A stretch of DNA of 49,415 bases from Tubiluchus corallicola (GCA_030141605.1 JAQGDQ010001291.1:1-49415), one strand, 5' to 3'; shown: positions 1 through 13,200, counted from the first letter of the stretch. Program-made: numbers and translations. Notes: generated by a model from the letters alone, not told the origin.

Positions 1-666
1 GGGGGGGGGAGTAGTGAATGAAAGATGAAATGGAGCGAGAACTAAGAAAAACTGTGATCATGATTATAAAGTGTTCAGTAACCTGTTGAACATAGTCACG
101 TTTTATTAAGATTACTGTGGAAAAAGAATGCAGGTGATCACCATTATCAAACTGTTTTACTCTTAATACTTAATACAATAATTACATCGATATACTGTTG
201 AAACAATTGCACATCCATCACATTTTCAAAATTTAGTGGGAAAAGCGCCGCTAGGTCTCACACAGTTAGCAGTCTTAAGGATATGATTGGAGCAGCGACC
301 CGAAAGCTTTGCGATTATTAGTTTTGGGTCAAAATGAATGGCTTGGATCTCCACCAGGCCTCAAAACCATCATGAACACTGAAGTTATTTTCAAGGACAA
401 ATTTGTTCTCAGATGATCCAAGAACATGCTATCGATTATTATGCAACAGACAAGCTGGTGTGATAGATGTGTTGAAAGGCCTTATTGAGATTTATACAAT
501 GTACTTTTCAAGTAAAAATACAATATTATATTCATTATTTATAATTCCGTATTCAAGATTATTGAAATCGGGATTTGTTGATTTATTGATTGATTTACTG
601 ATTTGTAAATAAGACTGGGTTTGCTTACAAAGGTTTGTGTGGTTGTAATGGACAGTTTGCACAGTA

Positions 667-699
667 GTGTAACGGTTCGAGTTCTAATCCAGGTTACAC
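667..699 (+). other. tRNA-like relic 1 (left)
   Basis: A perfect 7-bp stem GTGTAAC/GTTACAC encloses GGTTCGAGTTCTAATCC, which looks like a T-arm/B-box. No acceptor stem or normal A box is visible. It is read as a degraded tRNA-derived SINE piece or tRNA pseudogene. The rest of 1-860 shows nothing recognisable. Confidence 0.3.
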
Positions 700-866
700 A
701 TTGCATTCTTTTTGGTCAAAAAATTAATAATCTTGAAATTAGGCTTATAAGTAATTAAATTATTCGTCACGGAAGATCATGGACTCTGAATTAATTTACA
801 GAAAATAGTCTAATTAATAATTACTCTAATTAGAGTAACTTGACATAAGTCCGCCCTCATCACAGG

Positions 867-938
867 GTGTTAGACTCGTGAGAAAGTGTTGATAGTTTTG
901 CAATCCGATGGTACAAAGTTCGAATCCAGGTCCAACAC
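867..938 (+). other. tRNA-like relic 2 (left)
   Basis: The segment starts GTGTT and ends AACAC, which pair like an outer stem. It contains GTTCGAATCC at a T-loop position. The A box is poor and the T stem mostly unpaired, so a functional tRNA is unlikely; a tRNA-derived SINE head is more likely. The stretch 940-1780 shows no gene, exon or repeat that I recognise. Confidence 0.3.
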
Positions 939-1780
939 TGATTCCATTTCTTCCCTTTGATTCAAATTCAGCTTCAGTTTCAGATTTTTGCAATAAATTT
1001 TTACACTTTATTTTGAGGGCATTATAGATTCACAGTTGTTTCATTAGTAGTCTGATGTAATAAATTGATCAGTATTATTACTTATTTAACCACGCTTAGC
1101 AAAACTTCATGTACCACTCAGTACTGCACTATTACTGCTACTTGGTTACAAATTGACTCATTACGTTAATCTAAAAATTGATGAAAAACTAGCAATGCAG
1201 TTGTCCGATTCATTCTGTAACACACGTATTGTATAAACCGAAATTACGTTTATTTAGATATAAGCACGCACGTAGCTGGTTCAAATCAAAACTTGTTTTG
1301 GTTTGTCTGACAAGTTGGATTAATGCATTGCTGCAGCAAAAGTAACTTGATTAATTAGTGCGCAGAGAAAACTGTTTGCTTATTCTGTTTTAACTGTTGA
1401 CTACCCGTTTTAACACAATTATACTTGTTGAGACGTGGAGATAGGATTATGAATGTACTAATCATGTATGATTGAAATATGAATTGAGGTATATAATTAT
1501 TTATAACTAAAATCTTTGCACTACCTGCTTGAGACGCATCAGCTTTCAGATGCAAATCACACATCTAAACTAAACCTAAAATAGAGGTATATACTTAAAT
1601 CACGTGTGTACATAATTTTCATTTTATTAGATAATTTTGTTTATTTTTCATTACGGCGTGTAACTAACTATGAACGATTTGTTTATTTCTGAAGAAAAAT
1701 TAATATTGAAAATGTAAAGTTTCTAAGCCTCAACCATACTTGATTAAACAAGAAAGTATCGGCGGTCCTATTATTAATTT

Positions 1781-1915
1781 CCTAACCCTAATTAACCCTA
1801 ACCCTAACCCTAATTAACCCTAACCCTAACCCTAACCCTAACCCTAACCCTAACCCTAACCCTAACCCTAACCCTAACCCTAACCCTAACCCTAACCCTA
1901 ACCCTAACCCTAACT
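1781..1915 (-). repeat. Interstitial telomeric repeat, (CCCTAA)n on + strand
   Basis: A tract of CCCTAA, interrupted twice near its left edge by TTAACC variants, then about 16 uninterrupted copies. The TTAGGG strand runs 5' to 3' toward base 1, which is the orientation a left chromosome end would have. TTAGGG is the usual metazoan telomere repeat; most insects use TTAGG. The tract is short and has 1.78 kb of other sequence outside it, so it is interstitial here and not a terminal telomere. Confidence 0.95.
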
Positions 1916-2262
1916 ATTAATTTTGTATAAACATTGTTAACTTATATAAGTATTATTATGGATACTACCCCGCCCCCTTATTTTTAATTCGGTTTTTCGG
2001 GTAGTAACACAACATTTATTAATTTTATGGATAATGTATATAAATTTGACGACACCTTTTCACCTGTTTCTAATGTTCTTCCGGTCTCGTATTTATATTC
2101 ACCGGAAGTTGTACCGCTGCAGGCGTACAACTAGTGCGTGAGGGATGTTTTAATGTTAAACTGGTTGGATAAGGGAGGATTCTTGTTATGCGACTCTTGC
2201 TCTGTACTTTTCTGAGAAGTTTTATACGTAAACCAAGTGAATTTACGGCCATTGAGTTATTC

Positions 2263-3038
2263 AGTTTTCACAGACATTTCTTATTATATGTAAGACTTGT
2301 TGTTCTAATCAAGTGTAAAAGTAAAGGTCTGCTAATGGTTGTATTTTATAGAAGTACTTTAGCAGACTCAGTTTTCACAGACATTTCTCATTATATGTAA
2401 GACTTGTTGTTCTAATCAAGTGTAAAAGTAAAGGTCTGCTAATGGTTGTATTTTATAGAAGTACTTTAGCAGACTCAGTTTTCACAGACATTTCTCATTA
2501 TATGTAAGACTTGTTGTTCTAATCAAGTGTAAAAGTAAAGGTCTGCTAATGGTTGTATTTTATAGAAGTACTTTAGCAGACTCAGTTTTCACAGACATTT
2601 CTTATTATATGTAAGACTTGTTGTTCTAATCAAGTGTAAAAGTAAAGGTCTGCTAATGGTTGTATTTTATAGAAGTACTTTAGCAGACTCAGTTTTCACA
2701 GACATTTCTCATTATATGTAAGACTTGTTGTTCTAATCACGTGTAAAAGTAAAGGTCTGCTAATGGTTGTATTTTATAGAAGTACTTTAGCAGACTCAGT
2801 TTTCACAGACATTTCTTATTATATGTAAGACTTGTTGTTCTAATCACGTGTAAAAGTAAAGGTCTGCTAATGGTTGTATTTTATAGAAGTACTTTAGCAG
2901 ACTCAGTTTTCACAGACATTTCTTATTATATGTAAGACTTGTTGTTCTAATCACGTGTAAAAGTAAAGGTCTGCTAATGGTTGTATTTTATAGAAGTACC
3001 TTAGCAGACTCAGTTTTCACAGACATTTTTCATTGTAT
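2263..3038 (+). repeat. 107-bp tandem array, 7 copies plus partial (left)
   Basis: Successive units begin at 2263, 2370, 2477 and so on, every 107 bp, with a final fragment from 3012. Each unit contains the inverted pair GTCTGCTAA and TTAGCAGAC about 26 bp apart, so each copy can form a hairpin. Units differ at only a few sites (TCTTATT/TCTCATT and AATCAAG/AATCACG). No coding potential is credible. Confidence 0.95.
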
Positions 3039-3489
3039 GCGCAACTTCAGAATAAAAGATGCAGCGTAGGCCTAGGATTTGGAAAAAGTACGAAAAGAAA
3101 TTTCACACATAATATTATATATGAAGTGAAAAATATCTGCGCGCGTGAGTAGAGTACAATAACCCCATGCGAAAATATGAAAAAGTAATATAATATAAAT
3201 CCTTAGCAGATCTTTATCTAGCTTATATAGCTGTATATTTCGTCTGCGACTGAGTAACTTTAAATTAGCTTTATTATAATTATGACGTCATCACTGGTGT
3301 GTTTTTACAATTCACTCTGGAATTTGTTACTGTATATGAAAACCGTTTTATTCAACCCATCCTGCATTTGCACGATACATACAGTGAGATTTATAAAGCT
3401 TTTTACCCATTATCTTTGTAAAATTTAAGCGTAACGTAATTGAGATAGTAGCAAACTCGAAATTTCCTGCCCCACTGATCAGAAACGTG

Positions 3490-3625
3490 AGTGATAGCGT
3501 GTGCGCATGCGCCTGCCGCAGCTGTTGTGAATGTACACAAGAGCAGCTGTCTACCGTCTGCTTCTTGGATGTCTAGAGGTTCCTGCTAAAGCTTTAAATA
3601 CGATCAGCTGTTAACCAGTATTACA
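3490..3625 (+). promoter_or_regulatory. Candidate promoter upstream of gene A exon 1
   Basis: A CpG- and GC-richer island in an AT-rich region. It has an NRF1-type palindrome TGCGCATGCGCC at 3502-3513 and three CAGCTG E-boxes at 3519, 3544 and 3605. It lies 190-320 bp before the first candidate start codon. NRF1 sites are typical of TATA-less housekeeping promoters. Promoter function is inferred from motifs and position only. Confidence 0.4.
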
Positions 3626-3813
3626 GCAAATATGAATATTCGTAAGCGTCAGTGAATGTTTTTTTCCAAAGTGTGTTACTTTGAACAGAGAGACAGCGTG
3701 ATGAAGAAACAGCGTGATTAGACAGCATCATTATGTGCAAATTGTAGTTGCGATTATGTTGTGACATTTGTAAAGTTTTGTTGTGCATTTATGACTAGTT
3801 TATGTGGTTTATA

Positions 3814-3875
3814 ATGGCTTCTGAGCAAGGTGCGATAGAAAAACCTATTTGCTCGGCAAGCAATTCCAACGCTAG
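3814..3875 (+). CDS. Gene A exon 1, first coding exon (left copy)
   Basis: ATG at 3814 in the context ATAATGG opens MASEQGAIEKPICSASNSNA, then a split codon AG|, followed by a GTACGA donor. An in-frame stop (TAG at 3796) lies upstream. Another in-frame ATG at 3802 would add MWFI, and I prefer 3814 for its G at +4. The exon ends in phase 2, and the next exon supplies the matching single base. I do not recognise the protein. In the right arm this chain lies upstream, and on the same strand, of the spacer TTLL exons, so it could encode the variable N-terminus of that gene. Otherwise it starts an unknown gene convergent with the TTLL gene. Splice sites are read by eye. Confidence 0.5.
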
Positions 3876-3960
3876 GTACGATTTGCAGTACTAAATTAAC
3901 AATTGGCATACACCTGCTGCTTAATTGGTGCTATTCGTTGTAATGTGCATACGGAGTGTA

Positions 3961-4419
3961 ATATATATATAATAATCTTTATTTGCCATAAAAAATCGAT
4001 ATTCATAACTATAAAAGCATAAAAGAACACCGCAGCATGAGAATAAAATTCACACAACTGTTAAAGGCAAATGCGTCCAGTGCAAACTAAAAACTACTGT
4101 GCCAAAAATTTAAAGCAAAATATACATTATAATATTACACGGAAATTATAATAGACTATATACAATATATACACATAATTTAAAATGGACGTGGGTAAAT
4201 AAAATTTGTGAATGAATATATATTATCGTTTACGTATGTAGGGTTTTCAAAACGATTTAATGTATGTATTTTTAATTTTGATTTGAATTCGTCAAAAGAC
4301 TCGATTTGTTTTGATGGCAGGGTATTCCAAAGTTGAACTCCTTGTTTAGTGATACAATTGTTGTCGTATTTGTTATTAGTGCGTGTTTGTTTAATATTGT
4401 GTGTTCTTGGATTTTGCAT
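3961..4419 (-). mobile_element. 5'-truncated LINE 3' end, family 1 (left)
   Basis: The - strand frame 4419-4180 encodes about 79 residues with ITKQGVQLWNTLPS and FKSKLKIHTLNRFENPTY, typical of the extreme C-terminus of a non-LTR retrotransposon reverse transcriptase polyprotein. A 3' UTR follows that shares GCACTGGACGCATTTGCC and ATGGCAAATAAAGAT with the copy at 8.1-8.6 kb. It ends in a TA-rich tail. Everything upstream is missing, as with 5' truncation during target-primed reverse transcription. The clade is unresolved. Confidence 0.75.
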
Positions 4420-4615
4420 TTCCTTTGTTTTCCCATTATATTAGTTAAGCAAGAATTAGTATTAAAAGCCCCGATGTTCCTAGCAGCTCAAATTATAATA
4501 CTAAAAAGGCGCAAATTTCAATTATTTACGAAAGTTTGTGTTTTTTAACGTACTGGCTGTGGACTTATAATATAGCAGGCGTACTGTAACTAATTTATAA
4601 TTTATAATTAATGTA

Positions 4616-4828
4616 ACCACTACTATTGCCGTTGCTGTTGCTAATGCTGCTGCCACTATCACTATCACTTACCACCATTATTGTAGGGGTTACAATACCC
4701 ATTACGTTGCAAGGCAGAAACGAACAAAAAACATTCATCAAATAAGTATTGTAACCCCTACAAATATGGTGGTAAGTGACAGTGATAGTGACAGCAGCAT
4801 TAGCAACAGCAACGGCAATAGTTGTGGT
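4616..4828. mobile_element. Foldback/MITE-like inverted repeat (left)
   Basis: Two arms of about 80 bp (4616-4697 and 4747-4828) are reverse complements with a handful of mismatches around a roughly 50-bp loop. They include CTATTGCCGTTGCTGTTGC and TGTAGGGGTTACAATA. No open frame is seen. It looks like a small non-autonomous foldback element. A clear target duplication was not found. Confidence 0.7.
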
Positions 4829-5526
4829 AATGACACTTCATTGGAAAAATCGATGAAAATAAATAGGAAGCAACTAGCAAATAAAAAGAATATCATCGCA
4901 TGATAGTCCACTGTATAAACAACACACTGTATATAAACAAAAAAGTACGTTAATTATGTCCTAAGAATAATGTTAGGACGTCTATTAAAAAGGTTATACA
5001 TGTAATAAGTAAGCGGTTAGCAGTTTTATACGCCTACATACTGATGTAACTTGTACAGGAAGGAAATGGATGATTGTAGTTCATTAATAAAAGTAAAATA
5101 TTACAAAACTGGCATAGCACAGCAGACGAGTCACAAAGCAATTGCATTTGATACTAGTAGTTGAACTTGTCTTACTGGACTCGCAGTGTGCACACGCTTT
5201 GGCGCTGTGCCAATTTTCTCACGCCTACGCACTTATACAGCTTAACAGCACTTTCGACTTTGGTCGTATGTGTGCTGGCTACTGTATTGCTTAGTAAGCT
5301 CCTACACTACTCCTACACTACTACCTGTTTTACCACTAAAATCAAACTACTGTGATTATATAGTTTTCACCATGGAGGCGTGAGGAATTTGGCCCTGTGC
5401 CAAATGAACCTTTTTGTTTAATGAGTCGTGATTGATAAGCGTGTTGTGATATACTGAACATTTCTCATAGGAATGTGTCAGGAAACTGTAATTTCGTTTT
5501 CTTAATAGTTTATGCTGTTTTTGTAG
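4829..5526. other. Intronic gap, nothing recognised (left)
   Basis: AT-rich sequence between the foldback element and gene A exon 2. Short open frames here have no protein-like features or splice support. The mirror interval is 43890-44587. Confidence 0.6.
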
Positions 5527-5590
5527 GACGTCAGAGAGAGAAGAGGAGATGCACATCTCACCCATGATTTCAAAGAAAAGATCTCACCAG
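5527..5590 (+). CDS. Gene A exon 2 (left copy)
   Basis: A pyrimidine-rich acceptor (TGCTGTTTTTGTAG) precedes 5527, and a CAG|GTTAGG donor follows 5590. The length of 64 nt is one base completing AGG (Arg) plus 21 codons, giving TSEREEEMHISPMISKKRSH then Gln, and ends in phase 0. The frame is open and the phase fits both neighbours. The segment is charged, probably disordered, with a basic KKR patch. No domain recognised. Confidence 0.5.
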
Positions 5591-7375
5591 GTTAGGATAC
5601 GTGTACAAGACATGTTTACTGACAATATCAACTAAAGTTTTTTTCCAGTGAACTCTTTACCAACTTTTGGCCTATATACTTATAATTGTTTTCGTGACTT
5701 CGTCAAAATCTTTTTCAATATTAACGGATATCAACTTAAAATGGTATTCTTGTCAATAGATGTCGCGCATACGTATAATATCAGATTTTTGCATTCGCGC
5801 TGTATTGTTATACTACGTATTTACTAGGTGATGTTTATATGCTGTGGCGTCATCTACCTGAAATTAATATTAAACTAACAAAAAAGTATGGCAGTTGTGC
5901 ACTTTGTGCTTTATTTTCATCGTTCATTTTCTCTTTGTTCAACGTTCAAGTGGAATTATTTTTTGTCCAGGGGCTTTTCAAGATTTATAGACCTGATTTT
6001 TCTGTAACGTCTGTGTTGCAAGTAACAGCGACGATCCTATTGTTGACGAGTTCTGCTTTTGCTTTGCTTTAATGAGTTTAATTAGTCGAATGAATTATAA
6101 TTAAAACATTATTGTTATTCACTGCGAGTGTGAAAAAAGTATACAGTCTTTGATCTTTTTTCACTTTTTAGCAGTTTAATAAACGTCCTCAAATTAAGCA
6201 GTATGCGTTTCAACATAGAAGTGCAGGCATTGATGGAGTTGTGATTTTTAAATAGTAATTCAAAATTTCTATCAGTATCCATCCTCACAGTAGTTGCAAA
6301 ACTGTGGTGTTAGCTTAATCATGTTATTTTAATTTTACATACTATTAACAAATAATAGTCTTTCTATCTTTTACATCATCCCATATATGAGCTTCAATCA
6401 TTACATCATTCCATTTTAAGCACTAATGTTTTTTTATCACGATTTACTTTAAAATTTCAGATTATCTCCATTACTTTTTTTCTATCACTGTGTGAGACAA
6501 TCTAACAAGCCCTGCTTTTTGATTGCCCGCAACACATTTACCTTCGTGTATAAGTGAACAGTGTTTGAGGCTTTTCCTGTGCAGTATTTCTTATTTGTAT
6601 CATGTTCATTGTAGGCCCTTTCACTAGATATTGTACATGTAACCATTGTAAATGTGTAATGTGAAATAAATGACTTATGACTTATGACTATGAGTAAATC
6701 TAACCGGCTACTTCTAGCAAGGCAATCTTAAATCCTGCAGACGTAGGAAAAATAGATCATAGCAGATGCCTTTTATTGTGAAACGTAACAATAGAAATAC
6801 AGTTAACCGTAATAAAACACCATATCGTCATCTCTTTGTTCGCCCCGTCTGCATTGTCCCACATGCACTATATGCAGAGGTCAGAATAGATTTCATTCAG
6901 GTTACCTCCCAGACACAATACCCAGCTCTCTCTGTCTCAGACTAGCCTTATTGCATAGAGGAGAATGAATGGGGCTCGTGTGAGAGGGATAATACAAGCA
7001 GGTGGGGGTTAACAGCTGTTCAGTGAGGTGGCGCTAGGGTTGTTTAAGGCTCGTTAGCTCCTTTAACCTGCTGTTACATTCAAGCACTAATCAGTTTGAT
7101 TATCACTTTAAATTTGTGCTATTTTTTCCAGCCCCATTTTGAGAATTTTGTGCATGAGTACTTTTGAAAAATTTGTTCCTGTTTGCGTGTCTAACTTCTT
7201 GTCATCTTAGATGCGCCTTCCTTTGAGGTTTTGAATATTTTTTCTATATATAATGCAGGCTCTAAAATAGCAATATTTGGAGGTGGAGAATAGGTTAGCT
7301 TTGTGATTTTGATATTGAACGTAAATTATAAATTATTTAAACTTATATGAATTATACTCTATACTGTACTCCATG
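5591..7375. other. Intronic gap with possible retroelement tail (left)
   Basis: No exon is seen. Near 6665-6690, GAAATAAATGACTTATGACT resembles a poly(A)-signal plus short-repeat tail of a retroelement on the + strand, but no body is recognisable. Nothing else is supported. Mirror interval 42041-43825. Confidence 0.4.
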
Positions 7376-7484
7376 CAGGGCCGGCCTTAAGCATAGGCAA
7401 ACTAGGCAACAGCCCAGGGCCTCATGCTCCAGGGGGCCTCACGCCGAGGTAACATTTTTTTGCTTTATGCGAACATACTGCCTC

Positions 7485-7527
<43 letters not shown>

Positions 7528-7634
7528 AATTACGTAATTTTATTTTTTTCGTATTTATTTTTTATTTTTCTATTTCATTTGGGGCCACCAAATTCACTTC
7601 GCCTAGGGACTCCAATTACCTAAGCCCGGCCCTG
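7376..7634. mobile_element. hAT-like non-autonomous element (left)
   Basis: Termini CAGGGCCGG and CCGGCCCTG form inverted repeats, with subterminal CCTTAAGCATAGGC and its counterpart inside. The element is flanked by CTCCATG at 7369-7375 and again at 7635-7641, a 7-bp match consistent with a slightly decayed 8-bp hAT target duplication. The 259-bp body holds a (CT)n tract near 7490-7523 and no transposase. It sits in the intron between gene A exons 2 and 3. Confidence 0.8.
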
Positions 7635-7997
7635 CTCCATGTGCCATTGAGTTGATAATAAGTGCCATTTTCTGATGATTATATCATCTCCACGATACAA
7701 GCCGGTTGTAGATGGTTATGGCGGGACAGGGATGTAGCTCGTTATCAATTGTGATCCTCGACACTGAACGGCAGAAATATCTTAGCTACGTTCAAATTGG
7801 TGTACATCAACGAGCAGACACATGAAACTGTCAAGATGCAGTCTTGCTTGTGGTCAACTGTCAGTTATTGACCGAGTCTCGTGTGGCTTAACTGCTTGGC
7901 TATAGATCGATATAATTGAACTTGATAAAAATAATGTTACTTTGTATAAAATGATTGTAGAATTGCTATAGAGATTATATTCTTAATTTTTCGCTAG

Positions 7998-8105
7998 GAC
8001 ACGCAAGCAAAAATTATTTTTGAGAAACGCTGTAAGAGGGAACACAGAGCAGAAGGAAAAAGAGAAGGAGTTCACAGTCCTGTTACCATTAACGTAACTC
8101 AACAG
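7998..8105 (+). CDS. Gene A exon 3 (left copy)
   Basis: Acceptor TTTTTCGCTAG before 7998 and donor CAG|GTATAT after 8105. It has exactly 36 codons in phase 0 at both ends. It begins DTQAKIIFEKRCKREHRAEG, continues with a basic KREG stretch and ends TINVTQQ. The other forward frames carry stops. It is rich in Lys/Arg, possibly a nuclear or RNA-binding tail, but no family is recognised. The following intron starts almost immediately with a LINE fragment's (GTA)n tail. Confidence 0.55.
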
Positions 8106-8118
8106 GTATATAACTCAT

Positions 8119-8120
<2 letters not shown>

Positions 8121-8204
<84 letters not shown>

Positions 8205-8606
8205 AAATCTTTATTTGCCATTTTAAAACATTGACCATCATATTAAAAGACAGAGAATCAGTGTTAGTTCATATAAAAAACATTCACTGTTCTGGGCAAA
8301 TGCGTCTGGTGCAAGCTAAACTATAATTGCAACTAGAAATTCAAAAATAAAATAAAAACTAGTTTAGTAAGGTCTAGGAAAAATGAAATTAAAATTTGAG
8401 TGAGTATCATCGTGTTCATATGTCGGATATTCAAAACGAGTCATTAAATGTTTTTTTAATTTAGACTTGAATATTGATAAAGAGCTGCTGTGTTTTAGTG
8501 ATGTCGGTAATGAATTCCAAAGTTGTATTGCTTGCTTAGTAATGGAATTCTTTCCATATTGATTGTTCTTTCTAATGTTTCTTAAATTTAGTGTTCTGTT
8601 ATTCAT
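8121..8606 (-). mobile_element. 5'-truncated LINE 3' end, family 2, with (GTA)28 tail (left)
   Basis: The - strand frame 8606-8364 encodes an 80-residue reverse-transcriptase C-terminal tail with ITKQAIQLWNSLPTSLKH and FKSKLKKHLMTRFEYPTY. The 3' UTR ends ATGGCAAATAAAGAT and then runs into a trinucleotide tail, (GTA) on the + strand at 8121-8204. It is clearly related to the copy at 3961-4419 but has a different tail. An in-frame stop lies just upstream, so it is a dead 5'-truncated copy. Confidence 0.8.
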
Positions 8607-9658
<1,052 letters not shown>

Positions 9659-10139
9659 AAACAGAAATTAACATAATAGAGAATGTAGCATGTATCGAAT
9701 ACTTTTTAAGTTTAAGAATAGAGGTTGTACAGAATAGAGAAACAAGTTAAAAAGATTTTATTTTCACTTTCACTTCTCAAAAGCACAGCCTGTCCTTTTC
9801 TGAAGAGAAGCAAAGAAAAAACTCGGAGTGAAAGAATGATTAAGCAACGAATGAAAGAAAAATGTGCAAAATAATGAATGAATAAGAGTGTGAATAAGTA
9901 AAACTAATAAAAGAGCAGAAAACGTTATGTGGGCAAATAGTAACAAATTAATGAGCTAATTAAAAAGGGAAGAAATTTAAAATAACTTTTTTATTTCGTA
10001 ATCAACGGACGGACGGAAGGACAACTGAAGGAATGAATGAACGTATAGACAATCAATGTGCGAACAGAGGAGGAAATAAGTAAACAACTAAATAAATAAA
10101 TAATTGAATTAAAAAATATTTTCATTTGATTTATTTTAG

Positions 10140-10227
10140 GACACTAAAAATCTAAGCAGTGACGTCATTTCAACAATGACAGACAGTGGTGATGATCGCA
10201 GCAGTCTTAGTGATTCTTCGTCCAGTG
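10140..10227 (+). CDS. Gene A exon 4 (left copy)
   Basis: Acceptor TTTGATTTATTTTAG before 10140. The frame is open for 29 codons plus one base (phase 0 in, phase 1 out), with a weak GTCAGT donor. The product is Ser/Asp-rich: DTKNLSSDVISTMTDSGDD, then RSSLSDSSSS. Such acidic Ser runs are typical CK2-type targets in disordered regions. Vertebrate TTLL4 also has an acidic/Ser-rich stretch before its TTL domain, which is suggestive but not evidence of homology. A 79-bp minisatellite begins about 60 bp into the next intron. Confidence 0.5.
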
Positions 10228-10286
10228 GTCAGTTTTTTCACCTTTTTCTTTTAACTTTTGTTTTAAAATTACTTATTAAACTCACT

Positions 10287-13200
10287 TATTGTCTAGAGAA
10301 CTAATGCAGTAATAGTCTAAGAATTATAGTGTAGAAATACGAGTACAAGTGTATAATGGTGCAAGTATTGTCTAGAGAACTACTGCAGTAATAGTCTACG
10401 AATTATAGTGTAGAAATACGAGTACAAGTGTGTAATAGTGCAAGTATTGTCTAGAGAACTAATGCAGTAATAGTCTAAGAATTATAGTGTAGAAATACGA
10501 GTACAAGTGTGTAATGGTGCAAGTATTGTCTAGAGAACTACTGCAGTAATAGTCTACGAATTATAGTGTAGAAATACGAGTACAAGTGTGTAATGGTGCA
10601 AGTATTGTCTAGAGAACTAATGCAGTAATAGTCTACGAATTATAGTGTAGAAATACGAGTACAAGTGTGTAATGGTGCAAGTATTGTCTAGAGAACTACT
10701 GCAGTAATAGTCTACGAATTATAGTGTAGAAATACGAGTACAAGTGTGTAATGGTGCAAGTATTGTCTAGAGAACTACTGCAGTAATAGTCTACGAATTA
10801 TAGTGTAGAAATACGAGTACAAGTGTGTAATGGTGCAAGTATTGTCTAGAGAACTAATGCAGCAATAGTCTACGAATTATAGTGTAGAAATACGAGTACA
10901 AGTGTGTAATGGTGCAAGTATTGTCTAGAGAACTACTGCAGTAATAGTCTACGAATTATAGTGTAGAAATACGAGTACAAGTGTGTAATGGTGCAAGTAT
11001 TGTCTAGAGAACTAATGCAGTAATAGTCTAAGAATTATAGTGTAGAAATACGAGTACAAGTGTGTAATGGTGCAAGTATTGTCTAGAGAACTATTGCAGT
11101 AATAGTCTACGAATTATAGTGTAGAAATACGAGTACAAGTGTGTAATGGTGCAAGTATTGTCTAGAGAACTAATGCAGTAATAGTCTACCTATTATAGTG
11201 TAGAAATACGAGTACAAGTGTGTAATGGTGCAAGTATTGTCTAGAGAACTAATGCAGTAATAGTCTACGAATTATAGTGTAGAAATACGAGTACAAGTGT
11301 GTAATGGTGCAAGTATTGTCTAGAGAACTAATGCAGTAATAGTCTACGAATTATAGTGTAGAAATACGAGTACAAGTGTGTAATGGTGCAAGTATTGTCT
11401 AGAGAACTAATGCAGTAATAGTCTACGAATTATAGTGTAGAAATACGAGTACAAGTGTGTAATGGTGCAAGTATTGTCTAGAGAACTAATGCAGTAATAG
11501 TCTACGAATTATAGTGTAGAAATACGAGTACAAGTGTGTAATGGTGCAAGTATTGTCTAGAGAACTACTGCAGTAATAGTCTACGAATTATAGTGTAGAA
11601 ATACGAGTACAAGTGTGTAATGGTGCAAGTATTGTCTAGAGAACTACTGCAGTAATAGTCTACGAATTATAGTGTAGAAATACGAGTACAAGTGTGTAAT
11701 GGTGCAAGTATTGTCTAGAGAACTAATGCAGTAATAGTCTACGAATTATAGTGTAGAAATACGAGTACAAGTGTGTAATGGTGCAAGTATTGTCTAGAGA
11801 ACTACTGCAGTAATAGTCTACGAATTATAGTGTAGAAATACGAGTACAAGTGTGTAATGGTGCAAGTATTGTCTAGAGAACTAATGCAGTAATAGTCTAC
11901 GAATTATAGTGTAGAAATACGAGTACAAGTGTGTAATGGTGCAAGTATTGTCTAGAGAACTAATGCAGTAATAGTCTACGAATTATAGTGTAGAAATACG
12001 AGTACAAGTGTGTAATGGTGCAAGTATTGTCTAGAGAACTACTGCAGTAATAGTCTACGAATTATAGTGTAGAAATACGAGTACAAGTGTGTAATGGTGC
12101 AAGTATTGTCTAGAGAACTAATGCAGTAATAGTCTACGAATTATAGTGTAGAAATACGAGTACAAGTGTGTAATGGTGCAAGTATTGTCTAGAGAACTAA
12201 TGCAGTAATAGTCTACGAATTATAGTGTAGAAATACGAGTACAAGTGTGTAATGGTGCAAGTATTGTCTAGAGAACTAATGCAGTAATAGTCTACGAATT
12301 ATAGTATAGAAATACGAGTACAAGTGTGTAATGGTGCAAGTATTGTCTAGAGAACTAATGCAGTAATAGTCTACGAATTATAGTGTAGAAATACGAGTAC
12401 AAGTGTGTAATGGTGCAAGTATTGTCTAGAGAACTAATGCAGTAATAGTCTACGAATTATAGTGTAGAAATACGAGTACAAGTGTGTAATGGTGCAAGTA
12501 TTGTCTAGAGAACTAATGCAGTAATAGTCTACGAATTATAGTGTAGAAATACGAGTACAAGTGTGTAATGGTGCAAGTATTGTCTAGAGAACTAATGCAG
12601 TAATAGTCTACGAATTATAGTGTAGAAATACGAGTACAAGTGTGTAATGGTGCAAGTATTGTCTAGAGAACTAATGCAGTAATAGTCTACGAATTATAGT
12701 GTAGAAATACGAGTACAAGTGTGTAATGGTGCAAGTATTGTCTAGAGAACTAATGCAGTAATAGTCTACGAATTATAGTGTAGAAATACGAGTACAAGTG
12801 TGTAATGGTGCAAGTATTGTCTAGAGAACTAATGCAGTAATAGTCTACGAATTATAGTGTAGAAATACGAGTACAAGTGTGTAATGGTGCAAGTATTGTC
12901 TAGAGAACTACTGCAGTAATAGTCTACGAATTATAGTGTAGAAATACGAGTACAAGTGTGTAATGGTGAAAGTATTGTCTAGAGAACTAATGCAGTAATA
13001 GTCTACGAATTATAGTGTAGAAATACGAGTACAAGTGTGTAATGGTGAAAGTATTGTCTAGAGAACTAATGCAGTAATAGTCTACGAATTATAGTGTAGA
13101 AATACGAGTACAAGTGTGTAATGGTGAAAGTATTGTCTAGAGAACTACTGCAGTAATAGTCTACGAATTATAGTGTAGAAATACGAGTACAAGTGTGTAA

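Noticed and set aside
2079-2108. Paired ETS-like sites (CTTCCGG and CCGGAAG) beside a TATATAAAT word as a promoter
   Set aside because: No exon follows within range, only the 107-bp satellite; motifs too short to support a call.
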